Positions 1-6,231 of a DNA stretch of 7,373 nucleotides are shown piece after piece; the stretch's first letter is position 1, and each line of letters begins with the position of its first letter. This stretch comes from Chloroflexota bacterium (GTDB lineage Bacteria > Chloroflexota > Anaerolineae > B4-G1), in the NCBI GenBank assembly GCA_024232355.1, contig JAAEPW010000475.1:1-7373 (forward strand), written 5' to 3'. The notes under the pieces are model-generated. The model did no database searches and was not told the DNA's origin. It saw only the letters and a list, made by a program, of their open reading frames with translations. Both the position numbers and the translations under genes were made by a program.

Positions 1-211
1 AGGAACGAGAATTTAATAACTTGCCCATTTGGTTTGGCCGTTTTGGGACTAGCACCCCAATACAGCGAGTGCAAAGTCGAAATAACCTGATAAAGCCACG
101 AAAACGGTCATTTTCGGCCAATAACACGGATAATGAACGTTGAAACCGGTACTTTTTAGCACCTGGTATGTTGGAACGCTAAAAACACCAAACCCATAAA
201 AAGTATCAAAA
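1..211. other. AT-rich gene-free left flank
   Basis: I see no convincing coding region here. It is visibly richer in A and T than the rest of the window. A 98-codon frame on the - strand (49-345) crosses it but has no recognisable protein character and overlaps the start of the + strand gene, so I treat it as chance. Besides the inverted repeat at 153-185 there are small complementary words: TTGGCCG (34-40) against CGGCCAA (115-121), CCGTTTT (38-44) against AAAACGG (101-107), and CGAAAA (99-104) against TTTTCG (111-116). These could be remnants of a mobile element end or a regulatory region, but none is strong alone. Confidence 0.4.
153..185. repeat. 8-bp perfect inverted repeat with 17-nt loop
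   Basis: TTTTTAGC (153-160) is exactly complementary to GCTAAAAA (178-185). GGT (148-150) and ACC (187-189) can extend the pairing after a small asymmetric bulge, giving an imperfect palindrome over 148-189. It lies just before the uncertain start of the first gene. It could be an operator, a weak transcription terminator reading leftwards or rightwards, or a transposon-derived remnant. The sequence alone does not decide. Confidence 0.4.
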
Positions 212-778
212 TTGGAAATGGGAAAGTTATTTAATTCCCATTCCTTACTGTACGCTTTCCTGGCACCGGGATACGGAATGGATGGCGTGATTTCCCTCTC
301 ACCCCACCACCTCCTGGTAAACAAGCACTTTGAGTTCAAAACCAACGGGTACCGGGCACTACAGCGCCTGGCGCCACGGCAGCTAACACCCTTTCGCGAG
401 TACGAATCCTACGACGATGGAATGTGGGGGTTGATCCTGCGAAAACCTATACCTGGCACGTACACCGTCACCCCCAGCGTGGAGCGGCAACAAAGCCGTC
501 GCTGGCACATTGTTGAATTCAAAGGTTTGATAGACGCTGGTGCTGCCCGGCGCAAACTGACGCCGTGGATGGACCAGATCATGCGTATAGAGTGCGATGG
601 CTTATTCATCTCCGGACCACCGCAGAACGGCAGCTTGGCGTTCAATGCAACGACCAGTCGCTCGCACATCTTTGTTAACTTTGAGAGTGGCACTGATGAA
701 CAAGTCATAGACAGCACACTTCAGGCGATGGCACGCACAGGCAAGTGTCGATTTTCCTACCAATCCGACAGCTTTTGA
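212..778 (+). CDS. Hypothetical protein, start uncertain (up to 188 aa)
   Basis: I do not recognise this protein and see no named domain. The frame is open from a TAA at 197-199 to the TGA at 776-778. Possible starts are TTG 212, ATG 218, ATG 278 (giving about 166 aa) and GTG 287. None has a strong Shine-Dalgarno sequence; the GGGATACGGA stretch before ATG 278 is slightly purine-rich. The product is soluble, with no signal peptide or membrane segment. It is rich in Arg and aromatic residues, with strand-like stretches near RRWHIVEFKG and SHIFVNFESG that suggest a mixed alpha/beta fold. It precedes the uracil-DNA glycosylase gene on the same strand by 150 bp, but that gene seems to have its own promoter. 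The AT-rich DNA directly before it leaves open that it is a 5'-truncated remnant of a longer gene. Confidence 0.5.
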   Translation: MEMGKLFNSHSLLYAFLAPGYGMDGVISLSPHHLLVNKHFEFKTNGYRALQRLAPRQLTPFREYESYDDGMWGLILRKPIPGTYTVTPSVERQQSRRWHIVEFKGLIDAGAARRKLTPWMDQIMRIECDGLFISGPPQNGSLAFNATTSRSHIFVNFESGTDEQVIDSTLQAMARTGKCRFSYQSDSF

Positions 779-875
779 GACAAATCTGAATCGGTCTCCC
801 TCCACTCGGAGAATAGTTTCCCTGGATTGTGGCTTTCAGTCCACCACCATCTTGCTATCTGTTCCTCTATTCTCC

Positions 876-903
876 TTGCCCAACCGAGTCTTTGTGCTAT
901 CCT
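876..903 (+). promoter_or_regulatory. Candidate sigma-70-type promoter for the glycosylase gene
   Basis: TTGCCC (876-881) resembles a -35 box (4 of 6 matches to TTGACA). It is followed after 16 bp by TATCCT (898-903), preceded by TGC, which makes an extended -10 element. Transcription would start near 910, just before the Shine-Dalgarno sequence at 915-920, giving a very short leader of about 20 nt. The call rests on consensus match and position only. Confidence 0.4.
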
Positions 904-928
904 GTGGACCATAGTTGAGGACTTGCGT

Positions 929-1558
929 ATGACAGAAAGCATCACCGACGACGTCCGGCACACCAGAAAACCCGTGAAAACGTTAAAGACAATCAGAACC
1001 GAGATCGAGAACTGTACAGCCTGTGGCCTGTGCCAGACACGAATCCAGGCAGTGCCAGGGGAAGGCCCTGCCAATGCACAGATCGTGTTCATCGGCGAGG
1101 CACCGGGCGCTCAAGAAGACAAACAGGGCCAACCCTTTATCGGTCGTTCCGGCAAGCTCCTGGACCAACTGCTGACCGGCATCGGATTGGCACGCACGGA
1201 CGTTTTCATCACCAACGTCGTCAAGTGCCGCCCACCGGACAATCGGAACCCTCGCAAGAAAGAGATCGACGCCTGTCGCCCTTTCCTGGACCGACAATTG
1301 GCCCTCATCAAACCACGGCTGGTAATCACGCTGGGCCGGTTCTCACTGGCTCAGTTCACGCCGGACGCCCGTATCTCGGACGTCCACGGGCAAGCACGAC
1401 GTCTCGACGATCTGGTTCTCTACCCTGTGTATCATCCAGCGGCGGCCTTCCACCGCCTGGCTTGGCGAAAGGCGCTGGATGAAGATTTTCATCGCATCCC
1501 GGAGATATTGGACGCCGAGGGCTTGGGCATTGAAACCGGTCCCGATCAGGCAGGGTAA
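929..1558 (+). CDS. Family 4 uracil-DNA glycosylase (Fe-S)
   Basis: This enzyme removes uracil from DNA, whether from cytosine deamination or dUMP misincorporation, starting base excision repair in the cytoplasm. The 209 aa product has the family 4 signature. Four cysteines for a [4Fe-4S] cluster sit at C29, C32, C100 and C116 (spacings CxxC and C-x15-C). The water-activating motif GEAPGAQED is at 56-64, where family 4 has Glu57, and the HPAA motif is at 169-172. The segment at 67-75 (GQPFIGRSG) is the usual uracil-pocket loop with F70. A further cysteine, C35, makes CxxCxxC and is not one of the canonical ligands. I chose ATG 929 because TTGAGG (915-920) lies 8 nt upstream; the frame is open back to 827, but that adds a non-conserved hydrophobic stretch. 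The length is typical of the family. The gene seems to be transcribed alone and converges on the UroD-fold gene. Confidence 0.95.
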   Translation: MTESITDDVRHTRKPVKTLKTIRTEIENCTACGLCQTRIQAVPGEGPANAQIVFIGEAPGAQEDKQGQPFIGRSGKLLDQLLTGIGLARTDVFITNVVKCRPPDNRNPRKKEIDACRPFLDRQLALIKPRLVITLGRFSLAQFTPDARISDVHGQARRLDDLVLYPVYHPAAAFHRLAWRKALDEDFHRIPEILDAEGLGIETGPDQAG

Positions 1559-1569
1559 CTGCATTTGCC

Positions 1570-1588
1570 GTAACGAAGACTTTGTTAC
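1570..1588. terminator. Hairpin between convergent genes, possible bidirectional terminator
   Basis: GTAACGAA (1570-1577) pairs with TTTGTTAC (1581-1588), with one G-T wobble and a 3-nt loop. CTGC (1559-1562) and GCAG (1594-1597) could add an outer clamp. It fills the 42-bp gap between the stop codons of the + strand glycosylase and the - strand UroD-fold gene, which suits a shared terminator. There is no long T-tract on either side, so it is not a textbook intrinsic terminator. Confidence 0.4.
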
Positions 1589-1600
1589 TGCACGCAGCTA

Positions 1601-2542
1601 CTACCCATCGTATTGATGCGCCGCTGTGATAGCAGTTTTGATATTGTCCCAGTCTATGTCGCGGGGCAACGTGCAATCAGCTCCCAGCATGAACCGGTCC
1701 GGCGCATCCCGCAAAAGCTCCCCTACTCTTTGCCTGATCTCGCTTTGGCTCCCGGAAACCAGAATGCCTTTTCTATCCATCCCTCCCATATAGGGTCTGC
1801 CGAACATTTGGGAGATGTCTTTGCCAGTCAGTCTTCTTGCTCCCAGTTCAAGACTACAGTTAACCACGTGTCCTGGATAATCTTGAAATGGCGTCAGGTC
1901 ATCGTATCCACCGTGGTAATCACACACGTGAAGAATGTTGAACGTGCAAACCCGGTTGATCTCTTCCATAATGGTCAGATCATAAGGCTTGATACATTCA
2001 TTAAAGAGGGCCACATCCTCAAATCGATGACGCTCCCCTCCCTGGGTAGAAGCGTAAAAACCATCGACACCCAAGCGAATGCACGCTTTGACAAAGGTCA
2101 TCAGACTCTCTGTGATGATCTCCATCCCCTTTTGCACCTTTCCCGGATCTTCTCTGATATGTTCTGTGATCATTTGGTCACTGGTCGTATGTCCGGCACA
2201 CATAAAGGGAGAGTAAAGCGTCACAAGCACCAATGCCTCTTGCCTAGCTGCTTTCACCAGTCCTTCGACAACCTTTAGTTGATCTTGATAAAAGTCCTCT
2301 TTGTACAGAGGCATTTTCACCCAATCATCGGGCTTTCTGATTTCTGGCCGGTAAGGGAATTTGTGCTCGTACTGAATCTTGACGAAATCCATACCGGTGT
2401 GCCGAAAATACTCCAAGTGCTTGTCGACTGCCGATTGTCCGCGATGATGTTTCGCATCGAAATGAAGGAAAAATGCGGCAGGGACGTAATCCTGTTTCCC
2501 GCCTGCATCTAGCAAACTCAAAATCTTTTCTCTCTTGGTCAT
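1601..2542 (-). CDS. Uroporphyrinogen decarboxylase-fold protein, corrinoid-methyltransferase-like
   Basis: The 313 aa product reads as a UroD-superfamily (TIM-barrel) protein: an N-terminal MTKREKILSLLDAGG helix typical of the family, a barrel with strand-like segments such as ALVLVTLYSP (103-112), and a C-terminal FMLGADCTLP (284-293). H205 and C207 (HVC) together with C290 make the H-x-C...C zinc pattern of MtaA/MtbA-type methylcobamide:thiol methyltransferases, which is absent from true HemE. I infer methyl transfer between a corrinoid protein or small methylated compound and a thiol, but no corrinoid protein or activator gene is nearby, so the substrate is unknown. The ATG at 2542 is preceded by AGAAAGGA (2549-2556) with 6-nt spacing. 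The gene is last in the - strand block, 83 bp after the zinc-ribbon gene. A heme-biosynthetic role is unlikely given the divergence and lone context. Confidence 0.85.
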   Translation of the reverse strand: MTKREKILSLLDAGGKQDYVPAAFFLHFDAKHHRGQSAVDKHLEYFRHTGMDFVKIQYEHKFPYRPEIRKPDDWVKMPLYKEDFYQDQLKVVEGLVKAARQEALVLVTLYSPFMCAGHTTSDQMITEHIREDPGKVQKGMEIITESLMTFVKACIRLGVDGFYASTQGGERHRFEDVALFNECIKPYDLTIMEEINRVCTFNILHVCDYHGGYDDLTPFQDYPGHVVNCSLELGARRLTGKDISQMFGRPYMGGMDRKGILVSGSQSEIRQRVGELLRDAPDRFMLGADCTLPRDIDWDNIKTAITAAHQYDG

Positions 2543-2625
2543 TGTTTATCCTTTCTGTACGATCTGTTTGACTCTTGTCATCCGTGCAAGCTCTTGTTGG
2601 AGAATTGTGGATATGCAAACCACGA

Positions 2626-2829
2626 TCAGCGATCCACGCTGACAGGGCTATATCTGCGTGGGCAATCTCTTCCTTCCCCTTGAACGTGGCGATAGAACCA
2701 GGAATAGTCACCGTCCATCCGGCGGCGTTTGCGTCTGACTACGGCGGCACCACAGGTGGGACATTGGGCTTGCTCTGGGGAATCAGGACTGGCTTGGATG
2801 AGGTTGCCGTTTACCACTGCATCTTGCAT
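2626..2829 (-). CDS. Small zinc-ribbon-like protein (67 aa)
   Basis: This short basic protein has a CPTCG knuckle (C23, C26), then an Arg/Lys cluster (32-37) and a GDYSWFYRHVQGEGRDCPRRY segment with H48 and C56. A single zinc held by C23, C26, C56 and possibly H48 is plausible, so nucleic-acid or protein binding is a guess. Its reality is supported by context. The Shine-Dalgarno sequence GGGAGGG (2837-2843) sits 7 nt before ATG 2829, overlapping the last codons of the preceding gene, whose TAG stop (2833-2835) is only 3 bp from this start. That arrangement means translational coupling with the 229 aa protein and a likely shared function. I do not recognise a named family. Confidence 0.75.
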   Translation of the reverse strand: MQDAVVNGNLIQASPDSPEQAQCPTCGAAVVRRKRRRMDGDYSWFYRHVQGEGRDCPRRYSPVSVDR

Positions 2830-2832
2830 TGC

Positions 2833-3522
2833 CTATCCCTCCCGATGTAGGTGATCCAGGCATACCTCCCACTCTTGCAATGCCTGGTGCAGTCGCCCGG
2901 CAAAGTTGGCCAGTTGCACGTCAGGCCAATCGTCCGGTGGGCGATCTGGATTATCCCACTGACGTGGCAGATCAATCCCTTGCCAGGCTGGCAACTCGAC
3001 GCCGATCAAATACAACTGACCATCGGGATCGCACTGCAATCGAGCGCTAGGCTCACCTCGCCAAGAAAGTGTGGTCGGTTCGATCTCATCCGCATCCATT
3101 CCCATCACAGGAAGCAGTGGCGCCAATCGAGTCGTCACCTCGGCGGTCCAATGCCGCCAAGCGTCGGTATCGGGCATCGGGAGCGGTGAATTCATTGGCA
3201 GCGTAGCGCGCAGCGTAATGTCCACCCGCAGCCAGGGTCGCTCCGTGACTAGATAGTACCCGTCCTGCCCCAAGATCTCGATCAGCAGGTCCTCCTCTGT
3301 CGTGGTAGTTCGCGCAGCCTGAGCCGCATTCCACTTCCAACTCAGTCGGGCCGTGACGTGAAACGGTCCGGCTCGCGGGATCCGACGAAGACTGACGCTA
3401 ATACCGTATTCGCGGCTCATCCACCGGAGTTCCACAGTCTCCGACGGGAAAGGAGGAAAAGGAAGCAAACCGGCATCTTTTAGAGTTTCGTGCCAGATGG
3501 CACGGAATTGATCATAGTTCAT
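2833..3522 (-). CDS. Hypothetical protein (229 aa), coupled to zinc-ribbon gene
   Basis: I do not recognise this protein. It is soluble and acidic to neutral, without signal peptide or membrane segments. It is rich in Trp and Pro, with many strand-like stretches in the first 110 residues (for example ELRWMSREYGISVSLRRI) and a C-terminal helix near ANFAGRLHQALQEWEVCLDHLH. I start it at ATG 3520-3522, because GAGG at 3528-3531 lies 5 nt upstream. A GTG two codons earlier (3526-3528) is an alternative using GAGG at 3533-3536. The two overlapping GAGGTGAGGTGA purine runs make either start usable. The frame ends 3 bp before the 67 aa gene, so the two form one translational unit. The phosphatase remnant ends about 50 bp upstream, with no visible terminator between them, so readthrough transcription is likely. 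Confidence 0.75.
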   Translation of the reverse strand: MNYDQFRAIWHETLKDAGLLPFPPFPSETVELRWMSREYGISVSLRRIPRAGPFHVTARLSWKWNAAQAARTTTTEEDLLIEILGQDGYYLVTERPWLRVDITLRATLPMNSPLPMPDTDAWRHWTAEVTTRLAPLLPVMGMDADEIEPTTLSWRGEPSARLQCDPDGQLYLIGVELPAWQGIDLPRQWDNPDRPPDDWPDVQLANFAGRLHQALQEWEVCLDHLHREG

Positions 3523-3571
3523 AGTCACCTCACCTCAATCTCAACCAATGTTCACGGGAAGGCGGTGCCAT

Positions 3572-3988
3572 TCACACGTTGGACATCTCTGGAGTGAGAA
3601 CCCACGACACCAACCAGGTCTCCTTCTCTTTCTCGTGCGTCAAGCAGACAATGCCCCCGTTGCGGAACCGTACCACAGAACGGTCAGGATCGCCTGTCAC
3701 CAAAAATCCGGTCAGCCTCGCCAAGAACGGCAAATGCCCCACGAACACCACCGGCTGCGGCTCTTGTGCCAGCGCATCCCCCACAGGTTGCACATCGTCC
3801 AGAGGAGCCAGGCCCGATGCCGCCACCACACTATCCAGTGGGGAGAGCGCCTCACCCAGAATAGCAGGCGTCTGCTCCGCGCGGGTCTTGCCGATGTGAC
3901 GAATTTGGCACACTTTGAGCCCCAGCCGTCCAGCGAACGCTGCCACACGCTGCGTGAATCTGTGGCCAACTTGTGCCATCATCAACAA
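3572..3988 (-). pseudogene. SixA-like phosphohistidine phosphatase, N-terminus missing
   Basis: Counting from a TTG at 3988, the frame holds most of a histidine-phosphatase-superfamily protein of the SixA type: HIGKTRAEQTPAIL (31-44) matches the family's HSGKxRAxQTAEIL block, VGHLPFLARL (83-92) carries the second catalytic histidine (H85), and TGDPDRSVVRFRNGGIVCL (98-116) is the conserved C-terminal block. The N-terminal strand with the nucleophile His (LxxxRHG/A) is absent, about 35-40 residues, so phosphohistidine hydrolysis is unlikely. The His-Ile-Gly of the HIGK block also replaces the usual His-Ser-Gly. An in-frame TAG just upstream blocks extension. AGAGG (3989-3993), 6 nt before ATG 3982, could still permit translation of about 136 aa. 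The upstream sequence is instead the start of a HEAT-like gene in another frame, which points to a deletion. A working gene with a different role is possible but less likely. Confidence 0.75.
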
Positions 3989-4118
3989 CCTCTATGATGT
4001 TGGGCACAACCTCATCCCCTCGTTCCAACAATGCCCGGACCAGTTCCAGCTCAGGGTGACGCTCCTGTTTGCACAGTGCGTCGATTAGTTCTACTGTGGA
4101 GGATTCCTCGTATTCCAT
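3948..4118 (-). pseudogene. 5' fragment of a HEAT-repeat-like gene
   Basis: ATG 4118 opens a frame whose first ~57 residues look like the start of a HEAT/armadillo-type helical repeat protein: SSTVELIDALCKQERHPELE, then a second helix pair around ALLERGDEVVPNIIEVV and the WPQIHAA step, where such proteins normally continue into LLGELGD-like helices. After about residue 57 the helical pattern stops. The frame runs on out of register through the SixA-like sequence to a stop at 3852-3854, giving non-protein-like residues. This is therefore the beginning of a gene whose remainder has been lost. It starts 45 bp after the TPR gene stop on the same strand, so it was probably the third gene of that operon. 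The Shine-Dalgarno sequence is weak (AACGAG just before the ATG). The family assignment is by pattern only. Confidence 0.6.
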
Positions 4119-4163
4119 ACTCGTTCACTTTTCCATCCCACTTTTACACAATCCCACCAGTTT

Positions 4164-5621
4164 TCAAGCCAATTTCTCTACTATCCCGTGCTTGTGCAAC
4201 CCCAGTACCAGTAGGTTACGCCCGTCGTCGAGATGCAAAAAGAAGATCAAGCCCTGAAGCTGGGGTTTACCGCTCACAACACGCAATTGCAGGTCACTAT
4301 CGGCCCGTACTTTTCCCCACGCCGGAATGCGATCCACATCTAATGTCCCCTCAGTTATCACATCCCGCTCATCGCCATCCTCGAAACGCTTGTAAAAGGT
4401 AAAAGCGTCCCATTCATCATAGTGTAAGGATACCAACATCTCACGGGTGTTGGTCCAGTGAACCTCTCGCAGCCGGGCGCGTATCTCTCGCAGCCAATCT
4501 TTGAATTCTTTGTCATTCAACCAGGCAAAAGGGGTCTCCGTAGGAATCATCGTACAGTCCAGTTCATCCCACAGTGATTCAAAGGCTGTCCCTTGGGGCG
4601 AGATCGTCAGACGGGCATGCTCATTCTCATAGACCTGAGCCTGCGGAGTAGTTTCGCGGAACCGGCGCACCCGTTTGGCTAGGGCAGCACGCCGACGATC
4701 TCGGTCTGCCTCGCGACGGTCGGCCTCTGTTTCCTCGACCACTCCCGCATTCCGCAGGGCAATACGAGCGTTCTGATGCGATGGATCAATCTCCAGCGTC
4801 TGGCGCCACAGTTCAATCGCCCGTTCCATCTCTCCCATCTCCTCATAGATCGTTCCCAAATTGTGATACGGGCTGGAAAAGGTTGGATCGATAGCAATGG
4901 CCTGTTTGTAGACAGCGATAGCGCGTTCTCTTTCCCCCCGCCGCCTATAGATGTTGCCCAGGTTGTAAGCTGGCCGGGCGTTATCCTTGGTCAGGCTGGC
5001 CGCCCGCTCATAGATCGGGATTGACGCACCTTCATCAACCTCTTGCAATATACGCGCCTGGTTGTAGAGCACATCGTCGTCGTCCGGAGCCAGTTTCACC
5101 ACCCGATTGACCCACGTCAGTGCCGTCTCCCACTCGCCCATATCAGCATAGTGAAAGGCTCGGTTCAACATTGTGTCAATTTGGTAAGTGTGTGGTCCCA
5201 ACTCGCCACGTAGGATCTTGCGCAATCCCTCTATAGTCAAGTCCACTTGGAAAGTTTGCGCACGCTCAGGATCAAGTTGCTTGAAACGTTGAAAACTGGC
5301 AATGGCCGCTTCTAGCTGCCCGGCGTTGGCCTGGCTCAAGGCCAAGCCCCAAACCAGGTTCGCTCTACGAGGATGCTTTTCGATAGCCTGGGCGAACCAA
5401 TCGACTGCCTGATCAAACTCGCCCAATTGATCGTAGCAGGTGCCAACATTGTTCAAAGTGAACGCGGAATCAGGATCGCGCCGCCGATATTCCTCCAGTG
5501 CCGCCAATGCTTCGGCCCATCGCTCCTCTTTGATCAGTTGACTGATCTTGTATGCCTGGCGTTCCAGGCTGCTTGTAGGACGACTGGAGCGTCTTTTCGG
5601 CTTGCGCTGTCTCGTTTTCAT
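4164..5621 (-). CDS. TPR-repeat protein with unrecognised C-terminal domain (485 aa)
   Basis: After a basic, disordered N-terminus (1-18, many Lys/Arg) come about seven tetratricopeptide-type helix pairs: roughly 19-51, 52-86, 87-118, 149-181, 182-214, 215-248 and 249-282. The last two are the clearest (YNLGNIYRRRGERERAIAVY and YHNLGTIYEEMGEMERAIEL, each ending in IDP). A charged helix (296-325) links to a ~155 aa C-terminal domain (330-485) I cannot name, rich in aromatic residues, with DEWDAFTFYKRF near 402-413. TPR arrays are protein-binding scaffolds, so partner binding is likely; no catalytic motif, signal peptide or membrane segment is seen. GGAGG (5633-5637) lies 11 nt before ATG 5621, inside the end of the 178 aa gene, whose stop is 6 bp away. 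The two are therefore one operon and probably translationally coupled. Confidence 0.85.
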   Translation of the reverse strand: MKTRQRKPKRRSSRPTSSLERQAYKISQLIKEERWAEALAALEEYRRRDPDSAFTLNNVGTCYDQLGEFDQAVDWFAQAIEKHPRRANLVWGLALSQANAGQLEAAIASFQRFKQLDPERAQTFQVDLTIEGLRKILRGELGPHTYQIDTMLNRAFHYADMGEWETALTWVNRVVKLAPDDDDVLYNQARILQEVDEGASIPIYERAASLTKDNARPAYNLGNIYRRRGERERAIAVYKQAIAIDPTFSSPYHNLGTIYEEMGEMERAIELWRQTLEIDPSHQNARIALRNAGVVEETEADRREADRDRRRAALAKRVRRFRETTPQAQVYENEHARLTISPQGTAFESLWDELDCTMIPTETPFAWLNDKEFKDWLREIRARLREVHWTNTREMLVSLHYDEWDAFTFYKRFEDGDERDVITEGTLDVDRIPAWGKVRADSDLQLRVVSGKPQLQGLIFFLHLDDGRNLLVLGLHKHGIVEKLA

Positions 5622-5627
5622 CTCGAA

Positions 5628-6164
5628 TTATTCCTCCTCAACCGTGGATGCATTTTGGGCCTGCTGGTGGATCGCTTTCCACCGCTCCTCAAGTCCCCGC
5701 AAATGCGCCTGAAACTCTTCCAGCGACTGTTCTTCGATGGGGTCATCATAGGTGACGACGGCATCAATCATCGACTGGCGGTCTTCTTTGAGCATTGCCA
5801 GAACCTCGGCCGCGTTATCAGGCTCCATATAGCCATGCTCACCCATAAACTTGAACAGCTTGTTAAACGAGGCCAGGTAACTCTTGACCCGGCGCGCCGA
5901 GACTACCAGACCCTTGCGCGGCAGCCAGTCAGTGACAAAGTCGTACAGCTTCCAACCAGTGACTTGATCGAGGGAACACAGTTTATCAGTATCGGCATAA
6001 TAATTCAGGTGACTATTGACAAAATACTCAATGTTCACAACGTGTTGGTACAGGGCATCATCCGAGATGCGTCCCCGCCAGGTGTGGACAAAGTGTCCGA
6101 TGATATGCTTGTTGCGATTTTCCACTTGCTGCAAGCGAATCTCGTAATCATCGCTCATGAGCAT
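5628..6164 (-). CDS. 178 aa helical protein resembling an integrase core-binding domain
   Basis: The protein appears almost entirely alpha-helical. Residues 36-112 follow the pattern of the SAM-like core-binding domain of tyrosine recombinases: a helix around YQHVVNIEYFVNSHL, a TDWLPRKG turn (78-85), then SARRVKSYLASFNKLFKFMG (89-108). No catalytic domain follows (no R...HxxR...Y set), so it is not a recombinase. The same layout, ending in a ~YDDP segment (139-142), occurs, to my recollection, in stand-alone bacterial proteins of unknown function. The C-terminus is a charged, possibly coiled helix (148-171) ending in EEE. ATG 6164 has GAGG 4 nt upstream; ATG 6158, two codons later, has it 10 nt upstream and is a fair alternative. 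The TAA is 6 bp before the TPR gene. The function is unknown; partnership with the TPR protein is inferred from coupling. Confidence 0.75.
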   Translation of the reverse strand: MLMSDDYEIRLQQVENRNKHIIGHFVHTWRGRISDDALYQHVVNIEYFVNSHLNYYADTDKLCSLDQVTGWKLYDFVTDWLPRKGLVVSARRVKSYLASFNKLFKFMGEHGYMEPDNAAEVLAMLKEDRQSMIDAVVTYDDPIEEQSLEEFQAHLRGLEERWKAIHQQAQNASTVEEE

Positions 6165-6231
6165 TGTACCTCAATTCTTTGCCACATCTCGTGGCGGGTG
6201 CATCGCTTGTGAAAAAGCAATGGCTTTTCAC
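6148..6231 (-). other. Possible 27-codon leader ORF before the 178 aa gene
   Basis: A GTG at 6229-6231 is preceded, with 8-nt spacing, by a strong Shine-Dalgarno sequence GGAGGG (6240-6245). The frame runs 27 codons to a TGA at 6148-6150, overlapping the start of the 178 aa gene by 17 bp in another frame. The GTG lies at the base of the 6209-6231 hairpin, which could hide it. It might be a leader peptide that couples translation into the downstream gene, or chance. The peptide itself has no recognisable character. Confidence 0.25.

Noticed and set aside
49..345. 98-codon - strand frame at the left edge
   Set aside because: There is no recognisable motif, it overlaps the first + strand gene and spans the composition break, so it is probably chance in AT-rich DNA.
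789..818. Possible terminator after the first gene (TCTCC...GGAGA)
   Set aside because: The stem is only 5 bp with an 8-nt loop and has no T-tract; too weak to call.
827..928. Longer N-terminus of the glycosylase, starting at 827
   Set aside because: The added residues are a poorly conserved-looking hydrophobic stretch and overlap the candidate promoter; ATG 929 has a good Shine-Dalgarno sequence and gives the usual family length.
1030..1482. 150-codon + strand frame inside the glycosylase gene
   Set aside because: It is a +2-type shadow, very rich in Arg, Pro and Gly, without family motifs.
1613..2278. 221-codon + strand frame
   Set aside because: It lies antisense within the UroD-fold gene, whose protein has clear family motifs; the + strand product has none and looks like a shadow.
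3548..3997. 149-codon + strand frame
   Set aside because: It is antisense to the SixA-like sequence, which has recognisable conserved blocks; the + strand product is low-complexity and Arg/His-rich, as shadows often are.
5373..6212. 279-codon + strand frame
   Set aside because: It is antisense across both the 178 aa and TPR genes. Those genes show TPR patterns, ribosome binding sites and tight spacing; the long antisense frame shows no domain character.
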